NCBI GenBank assembly: GCA_007741555.1
Contig: CP036526.1
Coordinates: forward strand, 3,410,001-3,474,000
Source: Stieleria marina
GTDB taxonomy: Bacteria > Planctomycetota > Planctomycetia > Pirellulales > Pirellulaceae
DNA length: 64,000 nucleotides
Direction of reading: 5' to 3'
Positions within the stretch are counted from its first letter, which is position 1, and the number at the start of each line of letters is the position of its first letter. This document shows positions 1-8,153 of the stretch, piece after piece. The notes under the pieces are model-generated. The model was not told the origin of the DNA and made no database searches. It saw only the letters and a program-made list of their open reading frames with translations. The translations under genes were made by a program, and so were the position numbers.

Positions 1-1
1 G

Positions 2-667
2 CGATTGGCGAAGCACTATGGTTATCCATTTTCGGAAGAGTCCGACTCGGAGGGTTTCGTTCGCATTGCAACGCCTGATCGCCGGCGAGGAGGTTTGCTG
101 ACGACAGCGGCACTGCTGATGCTGACTTCGGATCCCGGTCGTACGAATGTTCCCCGCCGCGGTAATTTTGTTGCAGGCACTTACTTTGGCGATCCCCCAC
201 CGCCTCCGCCGCCGGGGGTACCAGAGCTTGGCGAGCAAGCCGATTCAGGTGATCGGCCACTGCGTGAGTTGTTAGAAGAGCATCGCAAAAATCCGGCTTG
301 TGCATCGTGTCACGCCAAGATGGACCCGTTGGGATTTGCACTTGAGAATTTTGACGCGACGGGCCGATGGCGTACTGAAGACGCGGGGGCAAATATCGAC
401 GCTAGCGGCGAACTGTCGAGTGGTGAGACCTTTGCAGGCGTGATTGAACTGAAGGATGTATTGTTGCGAAACAAATCCAAGCTGATCAGGCACATGACAG
501 AACGCATGTTGGTATACGCTTTGGGCCGATCGCTGCAAACGCAAGACGAGTGTGTCGTCCGCGATGCTGTCAGCGCCGCAGATTCCCACGGCGATAGATT
601 GTCGGCGATTGTGGAAACGATTGTGCTAAGCTTTGCCTTTCGCAATCGCTTCGAGACGTCTTGGTAA
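2..667 (+). CDS. DUF1592/DUF1588/DUF1585 cytochrome c protein, C-terminal part (5' end outside window)
   Basis: The frame is open from the first bases, so only the last 221 residues are present. They hold the end of DUF1588 (RRGGLLT, a proline run, then VPEL) followed by a heme motif, CASCH, in the planctomycete signature CASCHAKMDPLGFALENFD, and a DUF1585-like tail (ERMLVYALGR). These large secreted proteins are abundant in Planctomycetes, usually paired with a DUF1552 protein. They are thought to be periplasmic or surface c-type cytochromes, possibly oxidative enzymes, but their reaction is not established. The gene converges on the multiheme gene to its right with a 13-base gap. The family call is firm; the function is not. 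Confidence 0.85.
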   Translation, partial: RLAKHYGYPFSEESDSEGFVRIATPDRRRGGLLTTAALLMLTSDPGRTNVPRRGNFVAGTYFGDPPPPPPPGVPELGEQADSGDRPLRELLEEHRKNPACASCHAKMDPLGFALENFDATGRWRTEDAGANIDASGELSSGETFAGVIELKDVLLRNKSKLIRHMTERMLVYALGRSLQTQDECVVRDAVSAADSHGDRLSAIVETIVLSFAFRNRFETSW

Positions 668-680
668 ACGATGGTCGCGG

Positions 681-3017
681 CTATTGCGTGATGTGGTAGC
701 GGTGACACTTTACGCATGATTCGCCAGCGGCTTTGGCGGTGTGGCAAGTAGCACACGCGTGTTTTTCCAGCGGCAGGAATTCGTGTGCCTTACGGAACTC
801 ATCGTTGTCTGTCTCTTGGCGACGAAAGTTAGCCAGGCGAACGGGACTGTTGCTGTCGGCGGGCAAGCGGTTGTTTGTGTTGACTTGATGGCAGTGTTGG
901 CAATCCGAAAGCTGGGACACATTGAGATGCGGTCCGTGAGTGAACTTGGTGAATTGTGTTTTGGAACCCACCAAAGCACGGCTGTGCCAACTGGCAGGGA
1001 TATTCGTGGCGGCTGTGTGGCAAGACATGCAAGCCGTGACGGCACGAGTCGCCAGGAGCTGTTTTCGGACTGGGTCACTTGGTGGTAGTCGGCGAACCAA
1101 TTCAATGGAGGCCCGGAGCACCGGGTCCGAATGGCCACTTCCACGGTATGCGACGGCAAGTCGCAGTGAATCACGGTACCAGCCACCCTCGGGCATCATT
1201 TCGGAGGGGTTGAACCGAGTGGCGGGACGGCGATCGCGATTTGGGGCGGAGCTGAGCGGATCGTTGGATAGGGGATCTTGCGCAAGTGGATCCTGCGAAA
1301 GTGGATCCACAGCTAGCGGGTCCATCGCTAACGGGTCGGTAGCGAGTGGATCAGTTGCGAGTGGATCGACGGCCAACGGGTCGGTTTGGAGTGGATCCTG
1401 TGCCAGTGGATCTTCCCCTATTAGGTCGGATCCATCCAAGTTGTCGGCAGGCAAATTGGATAGTAGTTCGTCCGCCGCAGCACTGGCTGGAGACAACTGT
1501 GCGATTCGGGGGCCGGAAAAGAAAATGTCTTCGTCCGAATCGAGTGGCAGCAGGAGTGAGCCTTCGCGTCGCTCGGTGGATGAGGTGGTCGATTCGTCGG
1601 TGAACCCGACCTGTTGAATTTCCGGATTCGGTCCCGAGTTGATCAAACCGGCTTGCTGCTGATCCTTTGCTTGAAACCACTTTGAGTACGCATCTGACAA
1701 AATTTGTGCTGGGAGATTGCGAACAATTGGCTCCATCGCTCGACGAGATATGCCCAAGTCAGCGATACGATCAATGATCGCCACTTGTCCGCGATCTGCC
1801 AAATCTTGGAGCAGGCGTTCGTGTGCTGCCGCGACATTGCGTAGGTCTTGAGCGGTTTGCGGATCGCGTTGATTGAGAGTTCCTAGATCCGCGTTTCCGA
1901 TTCGATGAATGCTTTCGGCGGCCTGTTTGTCGGAACGGATCAACAGAGCTGCGAGCGGCGAAATGCGTCCATCCAGCGGGCCCGTTGCGTTTGGCGGCCA
2001 TGCCAGCGGCGTGGTCAATTCCATTGGGAACGTTGGCAATGCAAAGAGTTCAACTCCCTTGGCGGATTCAATTTGAAGCGAATCGTTGTGACAGGATTGG
2101 CATCCGCTTTCGTAGCTGACGGTTCGGGTGATCTCCCCTTGGTCCGTCTTTTGATGGCAGCGATTGCAATCGAATTTCTCCGCACCTGCTTCTGACTTGG
2201 TCGCTGGGAAGTGCTTGTTGGCGTGCGACTGGTGGTTAAATGCGATGTCACCGCCGCGACCGTATGGCCACTGGCCCCAAGTCGGGTGTGACTGCGCAAA
2301 TTTGCCAAAGCGGTCGGAGTGGCAGGTTTGGCACTGAGCGTCGGAGACCGCAAGCAGATCTGCCGTGGAACCTTGGTGTTCGCGATGGCAGGTAGAGCAT
2401 TCGATGTTGTTTTGATCGACCGCGGGGGCGGGCAAACGATCGTGCCACGAGTTTGTGGTGTTTTTGTTGGGGATTCGGGCGGATGCCAAACGAATGCGTG
2501 CGCGAATTTGCTTGCGAGCTTCCGCAGGCAAGTTGTGCGCGAACTTTGCGACGTCGCGGTTGATGGTCTGGTGATGACAATCCAAGCAGCGGTCGGTCTG
2601 GCTGACATCGTTGTGTCCGGCTGCATCCGGATTGAACCACTCGGTCGGCGAGATGGACGCCGAACGATGGCAGGCCGCGCACCGAGCAGACGTCAATGTG
2701 CTGGAGAGGATTTGCGAGTGAGGCGAAGACAGTTCGCCTGGTTTGAAAACGTCGGGCGAATTTTGCGGCCGAAGCGCGTAGCCAAGTCCTAGTACAAATA
2801 CAACGAGCGTACCAATCACGAATCGTAGGCGTTTGCCGTTCCAGGACTGATTCGGGTGGCAAGCATCCGCCATGGGGCAACGGCCCGATCGACTGGGGCC
2901 GTTAGGGCAGGCATTCTGGGCACCGGCGCGACCACATGTCCACGAGTCGCCCGGACGATCATAGACCGGTCGGGAACTGTCGGGCGGTTCAGGAAGTTTA
3001 GCTTCGTCGCTTCGCAT
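681..3017 (-). CDS. Ten-heme membrane-anchored cytochrome c with central DPLxx repeat
   Basis: The 778-residue protein has ten CXXCH heme motifs: six in the first half (residues about 113-117, 144-148, 207-211, 229-233, 284-288, 306-310) and four in the last 120 residues. One membrane segment (about 65-82) precedes the hemes, so the heme part should face the periplasm. Before the membrane segment lies an unusual cysteine stretch (Cys28, 37, 47, 53, in CGRAGAQNAC and CPMADAC) on the cytoplasmic side. Residues 536-590 are eleven consecutive DPLxx pentapeptides, probably a flexible linker between the two heme blocks. It is the last gene of a leftward operon with a cytochrome-b-like protein and a cyclic-nucleotide-binding ferredoxin, so it is probably the electron-accepting or -donating arm of a membrane redox complex (inference). 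Confidence 0.85.
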   Translation of the reverse strand: MRSDEAKLPEPPDSSRPVYDRPGDSWTCGRAGAQNACPNGPSRSGRCPMADACHPNQSWNGKRLRFVIGTLVVFVLGLGYALRPQNSPDVFKPGELSSPHSQILSSTLTSARCAACHRSASISPTEWFNPDAAGHNDVSQTDRCLDCHHQTINRDVAKFAHNLPAEARKQIRARIRLASARIPNKNTTNSWHDRLPAPAVDQNNIECSTCHREHQGSTADLLAVSDAQCQTCHSDRFGKFAQSHPTWGQWPYGRGGDIAFNHQSHANKHFPATKSEAGAEKFDCNRCHQKTDQGEITRTVSYESGCQSCHNDSLQIESAKGVELFALPTFPMELTTPLAWPPNATGPLDGRISPLAALLIRSDKQAAESIHRIGNADLGTLNQRDPQTAQDLRNVAAAHERLLQDLADRGQVAIIDRIADLGISRRAMEPIVRNLPAQILSDAYSKWFQAKDQQQAGLINSGPNPEIQQVGFTDESTTSSTERREGSLLLPLDSDEDIFFSGPRIAQLSPASAAADELLSNLPADNLDGSDLIGEDPLAQDPLQTDPLAVDPLATDPLATDPLAMDPLAVDPLSQDPLAQDPLSNDPLSSAPNRDRRPATRFNPSEMMPEGGWYRDSLRLAVAYRGSGHSDPVLRASIELVRRLPPSDPVRKQLLATRAVTACMSCHTAATNIPASWHSRALVGSKTQFTKFTHGPHLNVSQLSDCQHCHQVNTNNRLPADSNSPVRLANFRRQETDNDEFRKAHEFLPLEKHACATCHTAKAAGESCVKCHRYHITQ
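1248..1412 (-). repeat. 11 x 15-bp in-frame tandem repeat (DPLxx)
   Basis: Eleven contiguous 15-bp units inside the multiheme cytochrome gene, each coding Asp-Pro-Leu plus two variable residues (AQ, QT, AV, AT, AT, AM, AV, SQ, AQ, SN, SS). On the plus strand the units show as GGATC or GGGTC every 15 bases. Asp-Pro-Leu is constant while the last two residues vary, which suggests selection on the spacer rather than a very recent expansion. Copy number is likely to vary between strains. Confidence 0.95.
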
Positions 3018-3101
3018 TGTAGTAAGCGGTAAATCAGTTGCAGAGAAGTGGTAGGCAGTGACAGTTTGCTGAAGACGCGGGTTCTACGGGCGGTTGCTGG
3101 T

Positions 3102-3923
3102 TTACCAAGTAAATCGGATAGCGATCACGGCGTGGACGATGGCAGCGGCGGTTAGCACGATGGAAAAGGTGGCATGTACCGCAATCCATGCGCGAAGTCG
3201 AAACTGCAGAGCGTATTGGTAATCCAAATCATCGCGGCGCCGGATCAGTGCCGCGAAACGTCCCGCTGTTTCGCGGCTGTCTGGTTCCAAGTAGCGATCG
3301 AGATCTTTGATGTCACCCAGCAGTCGCCGACGTCGATTGCCGGTGGGCACCAGCACGTAGGCAAGCGAAGGCGGTTTGGCGAAAAAGCTTTGCAGGTAAT
3401 CGTCGTAAAACGCTTCGAGGACTTTTCCGGCGGCTGAGTCTTTGGTTTCGTGCAGGACGGCTTCGGCTGTTTGGCCAATTCGATGGCGTGTGTTGGATAC
3501 CTGGTCGAATCGATGTTGGCCTGCCACGGCAGTCAATCGGCGCGGGACCGTGCGGCTGACATAGACTCCGTAAAACCCACTGAGCGAGACCACCCAAAAC
3601 AGCAGCGACAATGCAAATTCAAAGGTTCCGCCTCCAATGACAGCGGGCACATGCATCAGAAAAACGCCGCTGGAAAAGATGCCAGTGTAAAGATGGACTT
3701 GAGTCCATGATGACATGCTGCCAAGCGGTAGCACGGGTAAACGCCGGCGCATGCCAAGCATGATCAGCAGGAACAGAGCCGCTAATAATGTGAATCCCGT
3801 GAAATGTGATGCACTGCCAAGCCTGGCATCTTGGAGCCACGCGCAGGCCCAGACGATTAGCAATGCGCACGCGGTTGCGATCAGTGACACGACGCGACGA
3901 TTACGAAACGATAGAGATTGCAT
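3102..3923 (-). CDS. Cytochrome b/ferric-reductase-like membrane protein
   Basis: About 273 residues. There are three or four hydrophobic segments in the N-terminal half, then a soluble charged region (VSNTRHR to RRRDDLDY), then a last membrane helix at the C-terminus. Histidines sit in or next to the helices (SHFTGF, QVHLYTGIF, LMHVPAV, AVHATFS, IVHAVIA), the pattern of b-type heme ligation in cytochrome b561 and ferric reductase-like proteins. I chose the ATG at 3923, five bases beyond the stop of the upstream ferredoxin gene and preceded by GAAGAG; a TTG at 3944 overlapping that gene is the alternative. Sandwiched between an iron-sulfur protein and a multiheme cytochrome c, it is the probable membrane electron conduit (inference). 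No specific family name is certain. Confidence 0.7.
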   Translation of the reverse strand: MQSLSFRNRRVVSLIATACALLIVWACAWLQDARLGSASHFTGFTLLAALFLLIMLGMRRRLPVLPLGSMSSWTQVHLYTGIFSSGVFLMHVPAVIGGGTFEFALSLLFWVVSLSGFYGVYVSRTVPRRLTAVAGQHRFDQVSNTRHRIGQTAEAVLHETKDSAAGKVLEAFYDDYLQSFFAKPPSLAYVLVPTGNRRRRLLGDIKDLDRYLEPDSRETAGRFAALIRRRDDLDYQYALQFRLRAWIAVHATFSIVLTAAAIVHAVIAIRFTW

Positions 3924-3927
3924 CTGA

Positions 3928-5730
3928 TTAGGCTCTTCTTTCAAGCCACTGAGAAAGAGGCTTGGATTCGGTCAAATCAATTCGGACCAAGGCATCATGA
4001 GGGCAAGCCGATGCACAGGCAGGTCCGGTCGGCAAGCTACTGCACATGTCACATTTGGTGGCTTTGCTGATCGGTTTTCCGGACGTCGCATCGCAGTAAG
4101 CGCGGCCGCGTGCGTCGTAGATTTCGGCCATGCGAATGTTTTCGTAAGGACAAGCATTGGCACAGGTCCCGCAGCCGACGCAGATGGATTCGTGAATGTC
4201 GACGACGCTGGATTCGTCGGCTCGGGAAATCGCCCCCGTCGGACAGCCGATCATGCAAACCGGGTCGGCGCATTGCATGCACGCCTGGACGAACTGCAGC
4301 CGATCGAAGGTGGCGCCTTCGCGGACGAATTTTGGATTGCCGTCATGAGCGCTGGCACACGCTTTGACACAGTCATCGCACCGAGTGCAGCGATGCAAAT
4401 CGATCACCATGGCTTGCTGACCGTTATTCATCCGGTTCTGGACGATGAATTCCAGCATGCTGGTTGAATCAAACTGGGTGCCGTTTTTGGTTTGCTGGTC
4501 ATCAGCCACTTCGCCATCAGCTGCCGTGCGTCGACTGGTGCGTCGGCGTTCGCTGCGGCGTTCGTTGGAGTCGTACATCACCGCGGCGGCTTGCTCGGGC
4601 AATTCCGTGCGGCGAACGTGGGGCAAGATTTCGTGAGCAAACGTTTCCACCGGGATCGCCAGGACATCCAGGAATCCAACGGCTCGCAGTGAATTGACCA
4701 GCGTGTGCGGCGATTCGTCTTCGGGACGCAGCGCGTTGCAGGCAATTTCGTCGAGCCCAAACACGTGGCCTTTGCCGATGTAGGCGGTCGTGCGATGGCC
4801 ATCGCCATGCCGACGGCTAAGTCGTCCAAAGCCGCTGCGCACAATCAGTAGTTCCGTCGGCATCCGGCCTTCGGGGGCAACCAATGGTTCGCCTTCGATT
4901 TGTTCGGCCGGCGGCAGTTTACGAGTCTTTTTATAGTCGGTGTTCCATTCCATGCGCCCGTAAGACTGAACCTGAGTGGCTTCGGCAATTTTGGCCAAGC
5001 TTGAATCGGGAACGTGTCGCAGCAGCGGAACTTCGCGAAGGTGAACCGGTAGCCAATGTTTGCGATAGTGGTTTTCTAATGTGTCGGCAAACTTCTTGTC
5101 TCGTCGCAGAATTCGCAGGCCTTGCCAACGAATCTCCAGCAATGTGGCTTCGGTTTGTGCCACGACGGTTGCCGTCCGAGGCGAGCGGTACATCGCAGCG
5201 ACTTCGCCGAACAGTTCGCCGGGGCCAAGTGAAACCGATTCGCGGCCGTGCAAGACGGCGTCAAAGTCTTGCAGGAAAACGGCCTGCCGATCATCGACTT
5301 GTCGCACCAGATTGCGATGGGCCAAGTTCGCTGACACGTCGGTCGCCCGGCGAGATTCGGGAATGTTGGATCGTGTCAGGAATCGCCGCAGTGATTCGGA
5401 CCAACCAATTTTCTGAGGCGGAGTTCGACCCAGTTGTTCCGCAGAGAGCGATTCAACGACGACTTCCACGCTGCCGGCGATCAGCAAAAATGCGCTGTTG
5501 CCGTAGTCACCTTCGCGAACAATGATTTCGCCCGGTTCGCAGCGGTGCATGCGACAGTCGTAACGCAGGATCCCGTCCAGCGGCATGGTTCGTGGAAACG
5601 ATTTGGGATCCATCGACGCAAACGGATCGCGGCTACGTAGCCAGGCCACGTCCGAATCCGTCATCGCTTTGTCCAAAGGCTCATCCCAACGTTGGGGACG
5701 ACGCACAGCTACTGCAGGGGTTCCTTTCAT
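3928..5730 (-). CDS. Cyclic-nucleotide-binding domain / 4Fe-4S ferredoxin fusion protein
   Basis: The 600-residue cytoplasmic protein starts with a cyclic-nucleotide-binding fold (about 45-200). Its phosphate-binding cassette reads GELFGEVAAMYRSPRTATV and keeps the Glu and Arg that hold the cyclic phosphate in CRP and PKA regulatory subunits. A second, degenerate copy follows (about 240-390). The C-terminal 160 residues are a DmsB/HybA-type polyferredoxin with cysteine groups CTRCDDCVKAC, CMQCADPVCMIGC, CVGCGTCANAC and CDMC plus CASAC, enough for about four clusters. It is the first gene of the leftward operon with the cytochrome-b-like and ten-heme proteins. A nucleotide-sensing module on the electron-carrying subunit suggests electron flow gated by a cyclic nucleotide (inference); no HTH domain is visible, so it is not a transcription factor. 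Confidence 0.85.
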   Translation of the reverse strand: MKGTPAVAVRRPQRWDEPLDKAMTDSDVAWLRSRDPFASMDPKSFPRTMPLDGILRYDCRMHRCEPGEIIVREGDYGNSAFLLIAGSVEVVVESLSAEQLGRTPPQKIGWSESLRRFLTRSNIPESRRATDVSANLAHRNLVRQVDDRQAVFLQDFDAVLHGRESVSLGPGELFGEVAAMYRSPRTATVVAQTEATLLEIRWQGLRILRRDKKFADTLENHYRKHWLPVHLREVPLLRHVPDSSLAKIAEATQVQSYGRMEWNTDYKKTRKLPPAEQIEGEPLVAPEGRMPTELLIVRSGFGRLSRRHGDGHRTTAYIGKGHVFGLDEIACNALRPEDESPHTLVNSLRAVGFLDVLAIPVETFAHEILPHVRRTELPEQAAAVMYDSNERRSERRRTSRRTAADGEVADDQQTKNGTQFDSTSMLEFIVQNRMNNGQQAMVIDLHRCTRCDDCVKACASAHDGNPKFVREGATFDRLQFVQACMQCADPVCMIGCPTGAISRADESSVVDIHESICVGCGTCANACPYENIRMAEIYDARGRAYCDATSGKPISKATKCDMCSSLPTGPACASACPHDALVRIDLTESKPLSQWLERRA

Positions 5731-5810
5731 ACCGAATCAATACAAATTGCAGGTCCTCACGGTCAAGGCAGTTATTGGTAGCAAAGGTCGAGTCTTCTCA
5801 GCGGATTCTG

Positions 5811-5838
5811 GACGGCCGTTGTTAGACGGCCGTTGCTA
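5811..5838. repeat. 14-bp tandem duplication upstream of the methyltransferase gene
   Basis: Two adjacent copies of GACGGCCGTTG(T/C)TA followed by a third partial GACGTTGGC, in the 212-base region between two divergent genes (starts 5730 and 5943). The core GACGGCCGT is near-palindromic. It could be a regulator site or a simple slippage duplication; nothing else identifiable was seen in this intergenic stretch. Confidence 0.6.
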
Positions 5839-5942
5839 GACGTTGGCAACTGGCGTGCGCGAGCGATCGGCTGGACGATTGCTGTTTGCCTGCTAGGCTT
5901 TCGGCTCAATTCATAGCATTACGACCTTCCGAAAGCCGCTTG

Positions 5943-6716
5943 ATGACTGACTGGTACGATCACCCCGAGTACTTCGACCTGATATTTGCGGACGAAACCG
6001 ATGCCGAGGTGGCCTTTTTCGAGGCGGCGTTTGAAAAATTTGCGGGCAGAACGATTCAATCCGTGTTTGAACCTGGGTGCGGCAGTGGGCGATTGATTGC
6101 AGCGATGGTCGACTTGGATTATGAAGCGACCGGTTTGGATCTGAATCAAAAGATGCTGGACTTTCTGGCGGCCCGCTTGGAAAAAACAGGGCACTCAGCG
6201 GAACTGATTCGCGGCGACATGTCGGCGATGAAGTTGCCGAAGACCTACGATGCTGCGTTCTGCACATTCAACACATTTCGTCATTTGTTGACCGAAGAAG
6301 ATGTGGTGGGGCATCTGCGGTCGCTAGCGGATCATATCGAGCCCGGCGGGTTGTACATTTTGGGTTTCCACATCATTCCGTTAGACGCGGACGAAGAAGA
6401 AGTCGAGCAGTGGGAAGCGTCCAACGATGACTTTACCGTGGATGCGACGTTGGCCGTGATCGAGTTTGATCGAGACAACCGTCGTGAGAAATTGAAGGTC
6501 ACGATCGACGTGACGCACAAAGATGGATCGACCGATCAGATTGAAACGGTCTTTCCGCTTCGGTTGTACACGTGTGACGAAGCGAGCGAAATGTTGCAAA
6601 GTGTCAACGATGTGTGGGAGATCGCCGGCATCTATGACTTTGACTACGACATCGACGAAGAACGTGACATGGACGACGATCTATGCGATGCCGTGTTTGT
6701 GCTGCGTCGCAAGTAG
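5943..6716 (+). CDS. Class I SAM-dependent methyltransferase
   Basis: About 257 residues from the ATG at 5943 (MTDWYDHPEYFD); an in-frame upstream ATG at 5886 would add 19 residues without homologous character. SAM motif I is VFEPGCGSGRL, followed by an acidic motif II (GLDLNQKML) and the post-motif region IRGDMSAMKLP, which is the usual small-molecule methyltransferase layout. The N-terminal W-Y-D-x-P-x-Y motif is common in such enzymes from planctomycetes. The substrate cannot be read from the sequence. It lies 22 bases before a thioesterase gene on the same strand and may be co-transcribed with it. Confidence 0.82.
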   Translation: MTDWYDHPEYFDLIFADETDAEVAFFEAAFEKFAGRTIQSVFEPGCGSGRLIAAMVDLDYEATGLDLNQKMLDFLAARLEKTGHSAELIRGDMSAMKLPKTYDAAFCTFNTFRHLLTEEDVVGHLRSLADHIEPGGLYILGFHIIPLDADEEEVEQWEASNDDFTVDATLAVIEFDRDNRREKLKVTIDVTHKDGSTDQIETVFPLRLYTCDEASEMLQSVNDVWEIAGIYDFDYDIDEERDMDDDLCDAVFVLRRK

Positions 6717-6738
6717 ACTCTTTTGTTAAGGTAACTCA

Positions 6739-7143
6739 TTGGAAAACCAGCACGATCGCTTTTCGCAAGCGCCCATTTCTCAGCTCGTCGGTTTTGAAGT
6801 CCAGCCGGCAAGCAACCCGGGCGATTATTTGGGCGAAGCCGTCGTTCGGCTTCGGTGCGGGCAAACGCATCACAACCCGATGGGACGCGTCCACGGTGGT
6901 GTGGTGTCTGCGTTGGCCGATGCGGCGATGGGGATAGCGTTTGGTCGGACGCTGTTGGACAGCGAGGATTTTTCGACGATCGAGATGAAGGTCAGTTTTA
7001 TTCGCCCGATCAAGGACGGATGGTTGACGGCGAAAGCGACGGTCGTGGAACGCGGCTTGCGAATCGGTTTCGTTCAATGTGACATTACGAACGAACGGGG
7101 AAAGCGAATCGCGACTGGTTCGTGCACATGCACCGTGGTGTAG
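6739..7143 (+). CDS. PaaI-type hotdog acyl-CoA thioesterase
   Basis: 134 residues, typical for a single hotdog domain. The characteristic motif HNPMGRVHGGVVSALADAAM carries the Asn, the HGG turn and the helix acid expected of the PaaI/YdiI group, which hydrolyses acyl- or aryl-CoA thioesters. The start is TTG at 6739 with AAGG about seven bases upstream; no ATG is available early in the frame. It follows the methyltransferase gene directly. The substrate is unknown. Confidence 0.85.
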   Translation: MENQHDRFSQAPISQLVGFEVQPASNPGDYLGEAVVRLRCGQTHHNPMGRVHGGVVSALADAAMGIAFGRTLLDSEDFSTIEMKVSFIRPIKDGWLTAKATVVERGLRIGFVQCDITNERGKRIATGSCTCTVV

Positions 7144-7149
7144 GCCCGG

Positions 7150-7923
7150 CTATTTTCGCAAGATGCGGTTCATCAGCGGCGGTGACAGGCGATCGGCATA
7201 CACAAGAGCTTTGCCCCCCACCGAGCAGATGACTTCGCTGCGGCGTGCTTTGATCGCGGCCAGCGTGGCTTTGGCTACTCGTTCGGGGGGCCAGCTGCCG
7301 ATGCTCTTGGATGAATTGTTGGCGTCAGTGTCGACGAGCGAATCAAAAAACTCACTTTTCGTTGTGCTCGGGCTGACCAGCGTCACTTGGATCCCATCAC
7401 CAGCCAGTTCGACGCGCAGCGCGTCGCTGAAACCGTGCATCGCAAACTTGCTGGCACAGTATTCCGATTTGTCGGGTACGGCGCAGTGCCCCAGTACGCT
7501 GCCGATGTTGCAGATCACACTTGCGTTGCCCTGTCGCAAATTTGGCAACAAACTACGCGTCAGTTCTGCGGGGGCAAAAAAGTTAACTTCCATGATCTGG
7601 CGTAATCGTTCGGGAGTGGCTTCGGCGAACGGCCCGATCGCACCAATTCCGGCGTTGTTGACCAGTAAATCCAAGGCGCCACCACGTAGGCTAGCGGCTT
7701 TTGTGCCGATGTTTTCACGTACCGCCGGATCAGTGATGTCACCAGCGACGGGATGAATGACTGTCGGCGAAAATTCGCTAACCAGTTGGTCCAGGCGTTC
7801 ACGGCGGCGAGCAACTGCAATCACAATCGCCTCCTGCTGTGCCAGCAGGCGGCACAGCGCGCGTCCAATTCCGCTACTGGCTCCCGTGACGATGCAGACG
7901 GATTGAGCGGGTTTCCAACGCAT
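7150..7923 (-). CDS. Short-chain dehydrogenase/reductase
   Basis: 257 residues with a complete classical SDR set: cofactor loop TGASSGIG (residues 13-20), NNAG (89-92), catalytic Ser142 and the Tyr155-x-x-x-Lys159 pair (YCASK). Arginines after the second strand (ARRRERL) favour NADP(H). The C-terminal part resembles the DltE/YqjQ-like subgroup. It is convergent with the thioesterase gene, with only a few bases between the stops. The substrate cannot be inferred. Confidence 0.88.
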   Translation of the reverse strand: MRWKPAQSVCIVTGASSGIGRALCRLLAQQEAIVIAVARRRERLDQLVSEFSPTVIHPVAGDITDPAVRENIGTKAASLRGGALDLLVNNAGIGAIGPFAEATPERLRQIMEVNFFAPAELTRSLLPNLRQGNASVICNIGSVLGHCAVPDKSEYCASKFAMHGFSDALRVELAGDGIQVTLVSPSTTKSEFFDSLVDTDANNSSKSIGSWPPERVAKATLAAIKARRSEVICSVGGKALVYADRLSPPLMNRILRK

Positions 7924-8153
7924 AAAAAAATGGAGTTTTGGGAGCGACGAGCGGGCTTAGGTGCGGTAATGACCGAGTGTGACGGGGACGGAGTATAGCG
8001 GATTCACGTTCAAGCCAACGATCAGCATTCAGCCGGGACGATTGGCCAGTGAACCAGATGGGGGCAGCGAAACAGAGTGGGCTGCGAAACAGAGTGGCGT
8101 TGCGGTGGACGCGGAGCTCATTTTCAAAGCCCTTGGATCTGGCCGCGTGTTGA

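Noticed and set aside
940-1617. A 225-codon rightward open frame rich in Ser-Gly repeats
   Set aside because: It is the antisense shadow of the DPLxx repeat of the multiheme cytochrome; the leftward frame has ten heme motifs and a membrane anchor.
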